Under the pieces are notes generated by a model. The model was not told where the DNA came from and did not search any database. It worked only from the letters and a program-made list of their open reading frames with translations. 64,000 nt of DNA from Sipunculus nudus (lineage: Eukaryota; Annelida; Sipuncula; Golfingiida; Sipunculidae), in the NCBI GenBank assembly GCA_026874595.1, contig CM049309.1, positions 14,376,576 to 14,440,575 on the forward strand, given 5' to 3'. Below are positions 12,329 through 21,399 of the stretch, piece by piece; the stretch's first letter is position 1; every line of letters starts with the position of its first letter. The position numbers and the translations under genes are program-made.

Positions 12329-12477
12329 CTTGGTGTACCTTTTCTGCAATGTTCTCTGCTAGGAATTTACCCTGCAACTGCTTGCCAGTGTAGTTGTGCA
12401 CCTTGCACATCTTGCATTTGTACTTTGTTCACAGCTCTAAGTTTGGTAAGGCGTGGAACATTTACGTCATCTTTCCT
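12329..12477 (-). pseudogene. Frameshifted exon with CxxCxxH motif in transposon 2
   Basis: On the minus strand the acceptor …ATGATTAG at 12478 opens a frame (RKDDVNVPRLTKLRAVNK). Removing one G from AACAAAGTAC moves it into a second frame, KCKMCKVHNYTGKQLQGKF, which runs to a consensus donor (CCAAG|GTAAGT). The second frame is closed upstream by TGA, so the exon seems to carry a one-base insertion. The CxxCxxH spacing suggests zinc binding. Without the frameshift, a cryptic donor at 12370 could end the first frame. Decay of a once-coding exon is the simplest reading. Confidence 0.4.
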
Positions 12478-13100
12478 CTAATCATTGATGCATGTATGGC
12501 TCTCTGAACACCTGCACAAGTAGAACAAATTCTAGGAGTATATAAAAACAGAACTGATAAACATGTAACCAACAAAAGACAATCTCAGCACCAGGCATAT
12601 TAATAATATTATATATACAAAGTAAGTGCAGGTATATAAATTAATAAACAAAATGTTTTTACTCAGTGTATAAACAGAAAGGTGCAAAAACAGCATCACA
12701 TGTGTACGAGGATTTACAAATAGGAAGCAATATATGCAGTACAGCCTTTATATTGCAAAATGATGTAACATTTGTAATTGCATTTACATATGCTAGCTAT
12801 TATAATATAACAAGGGCTACAGGCATAATGCAAACCTGCGTAATCTTTCCGGGTTCCCTGATGATAAACTTGACTATTATTTGAAAAGTTATTATTTTTT
12901 AAGGTGTAACAAGTACATGTATAAAGCAAGTACTACCAATTTTGAATCTTAGTACAAGTATAAATGCGCTCAGTCTGATGCATACTGATGGATGAGATGT
13001 GGTATACCCCATTACAAAGGCCTATATGTGAGTGAGGGGGTGTCAAAAACCCCATCCAACCCACTTTATGAATGGAAATTGCAACCCTGTACAACAGAGT

Positions 13101-13119
13101 TGGGGGGGGGGGGGGGGGG
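13101..13119. repeat. Poly-G run
   Basis: About 19 consecutive G, with a second run of about 11 G near 13204. Such runs are G-quadruplex-prone and also a common place for assembly errors. Confidence 0.9.
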
Positions 13120-13373
13120 TCTCTGGCAAGGGGTCTCTGTCTCTGCAGTTGAGCAAACCTGGACATTACAGATGGTTTCACTAGGCCTTGTTAGAACAAT
13201 TTGTGGGGGGGGGGGATCAATGAGCTATGTTTTCCAACAAAAGTTCAATAACAACTTTAGTACTGGTATCAGTGAACGACAGTGACAGAGGTGGTGCCTT
13301 TCCTGTAGCTCAAATGACTTACAGTCAGCTGGGCTAAAAAGGCAGTATATTATTATGTGATGTTTAAACTTAC

Positions 13374-13466
13374 ATAATTCCTATTCTTAAGAAATAGGAA
13401 AGTTGCCATGATGGTATCCAAATCTTCTTTGAATTTGCCACACTGATGGAAATGCTTGACCATTTT
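13374..13466 (-). CDS. Exon-like segment in transposon 2, phase 0/0
   Basis: An exactly 93-bp open minus-strand segment (31 codons: KMVKHFHQCGKFKEDLDT…) lies between a TTTATGTTTTCAG acceptor and a TTAT|GTAAGT donor. The composition is lysine-rich and looks like ordinary coding sequence. It joins in phase to the first frame of 12371-12477. Upstream exons were not identified with confidence; an open GC-rich stretch on the same strand at about 14549-14690 ends at a GTAAAA donor and may be one. Confidence 0.4.
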
Positions 13467-13515
13467 CTGAAAACATAAACAGTATTTGGCTGTGCCTTAG
13501 CAGCCTTAATTTTCA

Positions 13516-13518
<3 letters not shown>

Positions 13519-13554
<36 letters not shown>
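13519..13554. repeat. (CT)n microsatellite
   Basis: About 18 CT units upstream of the minus-strand exon-like segment at 13374-13466. Confidence 0.95.
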
Positions 13555-13557
<3 letters not shown>

Positions 13558-14392
13558 AAGACTGGCTAAAATGTTAGCACTTTGGCTAGCATGGTATGTT
13601 TTTTTTCTTCTAAAACATGTCAAGAAATTTAGGAAATTGTCTCAAAGCTGTTAATTATTTGTTTGGTCGGTGTTTACTCTCTGTTTAAGCATCTGTTAAA
13701 AATATTAAAAAAATAAAGGGACTTTGATATCTTAATTTCTCTGGTTGACATGTAAGTGGGAAATCCTTATTCAAGGTCTCATTTAAAATCTAGTAAATAA
13801 ATAATTCAAAACTGTTTTCAGTGGTGCCTTTACCAATATTTCACCTTTAAGGGATATATATATTTATACCATTCATGCATGATATACACCCAGACATGGC
13901 CAGGTGTGTGTGTTTGTGGGTCGAGGGGGGGGTTGCTTCCTTTTTCCTAATTGGTAATTCACTGAAACTAAAAAAAAAGACTTAATCATTAATGATAAAC
14001 ATTGGCATCAATGCAGGGGATGGGGGTTATATATCCCCCCCCCCCCAATTTTTTAACAAGGGGGGATTGGTCAATGTAATCATCCCCAACACTGATATTG
14101 AGCAAGTAACAATTACTTTTATATATTGGACATGTAATATATTAATAATTAGAACACTTGACTTTGTTTCCATTTCTGAGTTAACTGAAATATAAGGTTA
14201 TCTAATAATCTAAACATGGTTTAGAGTTGACATTTAATGGAAACATAAAACCTGCACTTAATTAATATATCATATCAACATCACACAAATGTCACACATT
14301 ATAAAAGGTGTATATATATAATATATATATACACATATATACATAATATATATTTCCAACTCAATTACTCTTCTACCCCTGCCGGTGACAGT

Positions 14393-14412
14393 CGCCCCCC
14401 CCCCCCCCCCCC
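14393..14412. repeat. Poly-C run
   Basis: About 18 consecutive C close to a (TA)n-like tract at 14312-14350. Comparable C runs occur at 14036-14046 and 20036-20054. Confidence 0.9.
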
Positions 14413-15149
14413 AACTGAGGGAACACATGAACGAGACTGGCCTCGTACCACTATACCATTACCAACGTACACTATTACACAGTATTAGAATAACAACTAA
14501 CACAGTAAACAGATTTATGCCTACATATTAAAGAAGAACATTTTACCAATGAAGATGCTGGGTAAGTTCTGTGACTTTCAGCAGCCAGCAGACGGACAGA
14601 AATGGCTTCTCTTCCCGCCGTGGAGTCAAAAGATCCAGGATGTTGACGTCATGAGTGGCCCCGCTGATCACATGACGCGCGGTTTATTTCATCTGTACCG
14701 TCTGCTTTACACACGTGTCACACCATTTTCACAGACGCTCATTATTTGACGTTGCATTTGCGCGTTATTCAACGCACAAGAGCGTCTACATTGCAAAGCG
14801 GCGTAAATTTACAGTCTTATGCGCCGTTATTTTACGGTAATTTTTAACAGTGTGGGTAATAGTTGCATGAATGGTTAAGGGTCTTGATTTGGGAAAAGGT
14901 AAATTGTGCATAAAAAAATCAGGTGCGTTTTCAACCCGGGTGTTATTGTATATAGCTCACTGAGCACATGATATATGCCAGTGGTGAAGAACTCGTTTCG
15001 GATACGTGTCCACTTTTTCAAACACTGTGACTGTGGCTTGGACTTATACTCATGACTGACTACGAGTTCCGGATTCAAGATATCAGCCATATTCTATCTG
15101 GAGTCCAACTGAATACATGTCCAAAAATATCTGGTTGATAGATTGGAAA

Positions 15150-15613
15150 TACGCTCTTTACACAGCGCTTTACCTTTAGGCCTACTACCTATATCGAAAG
15201 AGCTGTTTGTTTTGACCTCATATCCTGAATCTCTACACCAGAGAAAAACACTGTATTTTGGTCCAATCAGATGAGACCCTGTGCTGGAAGACAAAACGGT
15301 TTTCCAGCCAAGCAAGGAATACACGGAGCCAATGTTGTTCATTTCGTTTTGAGTGACAGCTCATCGCCCCGGCAACCGTTTGAACAGGCCACAGGCACAG
15401 AAAGAATGGCTCCACACGTGGTTTCTGGGCGGAGCCTGATGTCTGTCGAGTGTTTGTTGACTGGCATTTGGTTGGTTGCTAGTCACATCAGCAGTTTTTT
15501 TAGCAGACAGGCCCACCACCTTGTGTTTAAGTGCATCATAAACGGTCTAAGCAGGCAGGGGAAAATCAGTAGCTTTAATGGAAGCGCAAGATTTCCGCTG
15601 CCTCGGGAGCGTA
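15150..15613 (+). mobile_element. Mutator-like (MULE) non-autonomous element, copy A
   Basis: The element starts TACGCTCTTTACACAGCGC and ends CCTCGGGAGCGTA, so the outer seven bases are inverted. It is flanked by a perfect 9-bp duplication GATTGGAAA (15141-15149 and 15614-15622). A related 687-bp copy with its own perfect 9-bp duplication lies inverted at 58530-59216. A 9-bp target duplication is the hallmark of the Mutator superfamily, though such short terminal inverted repeats are unusual for it. Reading frames on both strands appear in both copies only because the DNA is similar. Confidence 0.8.
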
Positions 15614-16487
15614 GATTGGAAAACGAACCAAGATCACATGAATGTGCAAACTGTTTATAGAATAGTACATACAAAAAAGGTTGCCAGTTATTATGTTATG
15701 CCAGTTTCAAGGATTGTCCTGAAAAAATGGTTGCTTATTATATATTGGCCGTAGACATTTTAATCATTTGGACAAGATTGGTGGGGCAACCGATATTTGT
15801 TTTTATTTTTATTTATTTATATATTTGGATTTTAAGACTTGTAAATCATAGCAATTGTTTCTCTTATTTCTAAATGCACACAGAGTTCGTATAGATTGTT
15901 TTGTTAAGCGTGAAGAGTTAGTTGAATAATTAAGGTTAAGTAAACCTATTCCACGTGCGTTTGTTGTGTGAATGGAGGATTTCACCCAGATCCCAGCCTT
16001 TGCCCTAATTTGATTGGATGGTACTACACATGTGATATCATGGACTGAATTTTATCAACAACTGAGATCTAGTTATGCATGTTGTTTTTATTCTCTGCTG
16101 AAAATTTTGGAGTGACAGTGGCAGAAATACTGTGCTTTTACTGAGATCTAGACTTTTTAGTCACAGGGGATTTCCAATTGTGTGACGTCACTGCCGAGTT
16201 AAATATATGTGCCAACAGTTTTTGAACAAATCAAAAACCTCATGTTTTTAGTGGAAACATAGATAGAGAAAATGTTTTTCCTCCAGGAATTGGGCTCATT
16301 TTATGTCAAATCTTTATCAATATATTTTTTCATAGGCAAATAATATAATGAGATTTGGAATACGTTTGCTTGACCTTAAGACCGGAGGCACCACCTATAT
16401 ATATATGTATATATATTTACTTTAATATTTTTTATAAACTGTGTCTGTTTCATGGTTTGCATTGATCTCTGTATATTTATTAATCAC

Positions 16488-17915
16488 CAGTAATGGAGGA
16501 CTCGAGCACACATTTTTAGAGACTTTGACTAGAGGGTCCTGTAATCGGACTTGAACTCCAACTCAGTGGTAACGACTCGAGGAATCTAATATTATTGAAT
16601 CATTTATACACATTCGCAAAAATATTAACAAAATAAACTACACGTGAAAAAGTAATATATAAAGCTTTAGCTCTGTATCAGAAGGTGTAAACGCATTCGG
16701 AACTCCTCGGTTGAATCCGGATTCGGCCGAGGAGTTCCGAATGGCTGTAAACGTAATCTAATATACTTATAAAAGGAATTCGGTTCACGTTTGTTCGCAA
16801 TGTTCTCTAAAACCCCGTTGTGTACAATACTGTGCCATACATCATTTTAAGGGTTACTATACCCGCAGTGACATAGGCGATATGAGAATAAATAATTTTT
16901 TAATGTACATATAGTTTTGAGTGATTTTTCAGTTTTTACTGACTTGCACAGACCGAGCACAGCCGAACTGCCTTCGGCAATGACCGAAATGCTTGCATCG
17001 TGGTCACTCAACCTCAAAGGCCTATTGTTCATATGAATAACGCTTGCTTTCAGTGAGGGATTTGAGCATGTCTGGCCCTTCAAATATGAACAAGGCTCTC
17101 ACCCACGTGCGTGGTCAGTAAAAGAGAAAAAACACAATTAATGACAAAACCTATTTCTAGATCCCGCTATTTCAGCAAGGATGAGGTGGGGTCGAGTGGT
17201 GGCGGGGGTTTCAGGCCTCGAAATATGTCTGATACGATGAAAAAAAAGGTTGCGGTGGCTGAAAACGGGATACGGACCCTCTGCATGGAGTCCCATTGGG
17301 TCCGCTCCTGCTGCTTACGGGGTATGCATATTTCTGTTTCTTTCTTCAGGAATACACTTTCTTTGCAACATACATTTAATAAATCTTTCATGTGTTCTTC
17401 ACATCAACGGTATCTTTTTAAGTCTAACGATAGAATCCAGGCAAATATCAATGAAACTGAATGCCCCCGCGTCTCATTCCGGTTCGCAGTGTAAACATCA
17501 TCACTGACCAGGTCTTCAAGGTAAACATACCGGGGTATGAATTTCTTGCCACGAGCACAGAGCCACAAAATAAATGTAAAACATATTCATACACATTTTA
17601 TTGAGACAGTTTCTCACTGAAAAAAACCAACATTTTCTGTTAACCTTTAGAATAAAAAAGGAGCCAACATTCCACTTCTCGGTTAATATATCTCCCCAAC
17701 CCCGGTAATAAGCCCGGTATACCGGGTTTATCAGCTAGTTAAATATAATTAAATTTTAATTTAAATTACTTTTCATACGGAAATTTTATTGTACTCGGAA
17801 TGGAGCTCCAGATGACTATAGAACTGGAAACTGGACTTGAACTTTAACCACAAGGACTCGGACTTGCACTATAGGGTCGACGGACTCGGATTGTGTGGGC
17901 TAGACTGCATCACTG
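16488..17915. mobile_element. hAT-like element, family H, longest copy (1.4 kb)
   Basis: The left end CAGTAATGGAGGACTCG and right end GACTGCATCACTG are flanked by a perfect 8-bp duplication TTAATCAC (16480-16487 and 17916-17923). Shorter relatives, with the same GGACTTGGACTC-rich composition and CATCACTG end, lie at 40167-40599 and 53397-53886. The 8-bp duplication plus CAGTG-type ends supports hAT. The interior contains a strong nested palindrome at 16695-16742. No transposase was seen. Confidence 0.75.
16686..16753. repeat. Nested palindrome flanked by 8-bp direct repeats
   Basis: ATTCGGAACTCCTCGG (16695-16710) is followed by its exact inverse (16727-16742). The 16-bp spacer itself contains the perfect palindrome GAATCCGGATTC. 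TGTAAACG occurs directly before (16686-16693) and after (16746-16753). The structure could extrude as a cruciform or form an RNA hairpin. It may be a tiny foldback insertion with its own target duplication inside the hAT-like element. Confidence 0.85.
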
Positions 17916-17923
17916 TTAATCAC

Positions 17924-19070
17924 CAATCAGTGATTACTTGCCATATTCTTTAATTTTTAATGATCCGTGTATATCTATTGTTGACAGTTCGTTGTTGATA
18001 TTTACATCAGTTTACATACTTACATACTTACATACGCATTAAGCTATAGACATTGCCCACGATCGTTATGCCGTTAGTCTGACTGACTGCCCAGACTTGC
18101 CCATGTGAGAGCGGTACACGCTTATTTACCGTAAGAGTCAGAAACTTCATATATTTGATGTCAGACTTTTTCTCTCTTTTCTGTGTATGTCACTTTTTAA
18201 GTCAGCAAAATCTGATATTTCCATTATACTATAAACCATTACGTGTCCTTATTACGACATTTAAACCCATCGGGAGGGGAGATCTTAATATATATATATA
18301 TGCAGTAATTTTTGTGTGCAAAAATGGTAACTTTCTTATCCTAGTTTATGTGACGATGATGCGATCCTGCTAAAGTGGCGCCACCTACACACACGCGCAC
18401 AATTTTTTGTTCACTCCCCACAATCGACATTTGACCTTACAGTAAAGCGCTATATTCTCTTTCAATAGCCGTGACGTCACGTGAATGATTTTTTTACCAC
18501 ATAATTTTTGTGTTGTGATCATCATGACAAATGAAGATTCACGTAATGTCGCATTTAATGAATCTCGCACTTTTCGGGTGTTCATGTATATAATATTCTA
18601 TGAAAAATGACTTCATCCTTGCATAGCACAAAACCCAGCTGCATGCATAAATGCATAGACATAAATTTAATTGAGTTTCCCGTTATTTGGACGAATGCGT
18701 TGTCGTGTCGCCTATTATGCGTATTTTGCATGGTTAATTTTTATTGTACGGAGATAATAACAATTATTAATTTTTTTTAATTTCATTTGTTTATTTCATT
18801 TGTGGCCAATTGTGCATGGTACGTGACAAGAAAAATATCAAGATAATGCATGTCCTCTTGTTTTTTTAAATAGGTAATATGACTATATACCATAAAGGAT
18901 AATTTCAGTGATGAAAACTGAGAATAAATTGCGCCGAAAGTTGAATTGACCATGACTAAGTCACCAGTTGTATATATAGGGCTAATTTTTTTGAAACTGA
19001 GTGAAATGCAAGAGATCCATGTAAGGAAGATATTCAGTAATTAAATAGCTATATATTAATATAACAATAT
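17924..19070. other. Intergenic, no gene recognised
   Basis: No credible exon was seen. TGACGTCACG, a full CRE-like palindrome, lies at about 18471, and GTGGCGCCAC, the core of a palindrome found in other repeats here, lies near 18375. Confidence 0.3.
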
Positions 19071-19866
19071 TGTTACAGGTATCTGTTTTGTTGTGCGCAG
19101 GATGTTGCATGGCATTCTGGTTTGTTTTAGGCTCAAGCCCTGGGTGTTGCTATGGGAACCGTACTTTTTTAACCCTGGCTTTCAGAGACACAGCGCTCGT
19201 TGTAGTCTAGAATTTTCGGGTCGGCGCGTGTGTATTGTTGTGTTCTTTGGAATGTTCGTGAATAATGGAAGTTCTTGGCTCCGGGTGAAAAATCTATAAA
19301 TAGGGACTGTGTTTTGAGCGGTCAGAGAGAAAAATACCAGCGGACACGGAAGAGTGAGACTCTCTCGTCAGTATTTTTGGACATATTCCGATAAATGCAG
19401 AACTTATAACAGATATTCTATACGGACTTTTACAGACTTAATACGGATTGTCTTCAGTTTGCCTTTGGGATTATTACCAGAACTTTACTTTTGGATTAAA
19501 ACAGATTGTTTTCGAGATTAAATCGGACTGTTCACTGGGAAGATTTACATGAACTGTTCATCTGGGTTATATGTGTTAAAGGACTCTTGTTCAGCTGTGA
19601 CAGTGGTTGTATCCAGGAATCAAAGCCTAGGATCCAGACACTTTGGTACTGTACATTTTTTATTGTTATACTTTGTAATTGTATTGATTTAGTGTATTTT
19701 AATGTAAGGATTGTTCTAAGAAAAAAATTATAATTATTTGTTAACAAAAAAAAAAAGACACTAACTTTTTTTATTCCCATAGACATTTCACGCTGCCTAG
19801 TGTTGCGGAATCTGATTTTTTTTTACATCCGTAAAAAAATTTCTGTTGTTATTAGGTTCCGTTACA
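19071..19866 (+). mobile_element. Probable solo LTR (family L1)
   Basis: The segment begins TGTTACAGG and ends CCGTTACA, giving the TG…CA ends of an LTR, and is flanked by ATAT on both sides (4-bp duplication, low complexity, hence weak). It contains a textbook core promoter, CTATAAATAGGG at 19294-19305, followed by a purine-rich putative R/U5 segment. No internal retrotransposon coding region or second LTR was seen, so a solo LTR left by recombination is likely. A host promoter cannot be excluded. Confidence 0.5.
19295..19302 (+). promoter_or_regulatory. TATA box (TATAAATA)
   Basis: TATAAATA followed by a G-rich GGGACTGTG context lies inside the LTR-like segment. Transcription would be expected to start about 25-30 bases downstream. 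No host exon could be tied to it; the kelch start codon is about 2 kb downstream. Confidence 0.5.
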
Positions 19867-21268
19867 ATATTCACACAAACAAAACGGTCTATTCATGATT
19901 CGGTATATTTCACAAATCCTTAAAAATAAATTTTCTTCAACTTTTGCACGGTGACGACATTGTTCCCTTGCGTTTTTACACAAGGAGCGCATAATGATAA
20001 TCAATAATATAAAAAAAAAATTTATTGAGGTGCAACCCCCCCCCCCCCCCCCCCACTCCAAAAAAAAAGGAACAAACAAAAAACAAAAACCAGGAAAACA
20101 CGAAATTAACATGATCAATAACAAATACGTGGTGCCAATTGGTACAAATTTTGTGAGTTTGCTTCGAGCTTTTCTAGAAAAGGTCATATAAGAGGAATAC
20201 GACAAACGACGTGTCATGGAAATAACTCGACATAAAAGCTACTAGACAATCGATGGCAGCTGCACGCGGTGACCAGACCAGTTGGCGGTAAATTGATTGC
20301 AGCGGCACCTATCGGAAACTCTGGTCACAACAGGTGCAGGTGTCTGAACGAAGTGAACCATTTGGTACAGACTGGTACTACTAATATTTCATACATTCAT
20401 TTAACTGTTAAAATGCAGATTTACATAGGATATCATAAATGTTTACAGTGTTACCGACATGTTTTACACATAATAATGATTTTATTCGAGGTATTTATAC
20501 TTCCGGCTTGAATTTTGTGCGGGACAGCTGAAAGTCATCTCTCCCGGCGACGGTGTCAACAAACTGGTAGTTACAGCTGTCCGTGAACACTACAGCTGAT
20601 ATTTATATTTGTGGAAGTTTCAATATAAGTGTTGAAACTGCTGTTTTTGTTTTAAAGGATGTTAATTTAAAAATATATATATAAATTATACATCCTTGCA
20701 TCAGTAAATGCACCCAGTTAAATTGCTTATTTTTAATTTTTGTTTTTAAATCAACTATTTTAGTAATAATTTGTACCGGTATTTAACTTCTCTGAAATTG
20801 TAAATCAGTACATATTATCTGCAGATCTAATTTGGAAAATATGTGCAGATCTTCTTGGTTGATACTAGGAACTCCCAACCTGGGAAATACCATTAATTCA
20901 AAAAATGAATATTCTACAGAATCATTGCCCCCATTTTTCACAATCACATTTTTATGCGAACCTTTTCCTTCATACTAATTGTGCTCATTTCTGATCCTGC
21001 CTCAATTGCATCTAAGAATACATGGATATAATTAATGCATGATTTGGTTTTGTAAAATTATCATTGAAAATGGGTCAAGAATGTTTATGTATTTGAAAAA
21101 AAGTCACTTATTTTTTCTCACTTGTAAATTAAAGGTCCTGTTCACTCCATAATTTCTAGAATATGTAGAGCAATTTTAATTAAGTTTGCCATATTATATT
21201 TAATTTAAACAAAATGCACAAAATTTCATAACTAGTATTATGCTCTAGTCACCCTTATTATTCTTTAC

Positions 21269-21269
<1 letters not shown>
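19867..21269. other. Upstream region of the kelch gene
   Basis: A poly-C run (20036-20054) and a moderately GC-rich stretch (about 20200-20600) are the only distinct features. The latter is a candidate for the promoter or a non-coding first exon of the kelch gene, but no splice donor there can be paired convincingly with the start exon. Confidence 0.3.

Positions 21270-21301
<32 letters not shown>
21270..21301. repeat. (TA)n microsatellite abutting the kelch start exon
   Basis: About 15 TA units end 37 bases before the kelch start codon. They therefore sit in, or at the edge of, the 5' untranslated region or its promoter. Confidence 0.95.
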
Positions 21302-21303
<2 letters not shown>

Positions 21304-21337
21304 TCCAGCAGAGAAGAGCTGAGGTGGTTTTCCCAAC

Positions 21338-21399
21338 ATGGCTGTTGCTAGCTGTGCCTGGCAGGTTCGGGAATCAGTAGGTGACCATCCTCTTGCAAG
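21338..21399 (+). CDS. Kelch gene, exon 1 (start)
   Basis: It encodes MAVASCAWQVRESVGDHPLA plus two bases of a split Arg codon. The donor is CAAG|GTTAGT and the exon ends in phase 2. The HPLAR–QGH junction with exon 2 recreates the usual 'P.AR.GH' lead-in to a kelch blade. Confidence 0.85.

Larger units (their letters stand above)
9315..14852. mobile_element. CACTG-ended DNA transposon 2 (CACTA/CMC-like), 5.5 kb
   Basis: CACTGTTAAAA at 9315 pairs with TTTTTAACAGTG ending at 14852. The flanking dinucleotide is TG on both sides (9313-9314 and 14853-14854). At both ends a subterminal motif of the type CCGTTATTTTACGG repeats many times in both orientations (about 9330-9600 and 14760-14850), the layout known for CACTA transposase-binding arrays. 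Only 77 bp separate it from element 1. The interior carries minus-strand exon-like pieces, described separately, plus (TA)n, (CT)n and poly-G tracts. An alternative is one composite element running from 7221 to 14852. Confidence 0.6.

Noticed and set aside
15271-15660. 129-codon + strand frame (and overlapping minus-strand frames) as genes
   Set aside because: They coincide with a 464-bp transposon that has target duplications; in copy B the corresponding frames are broken.
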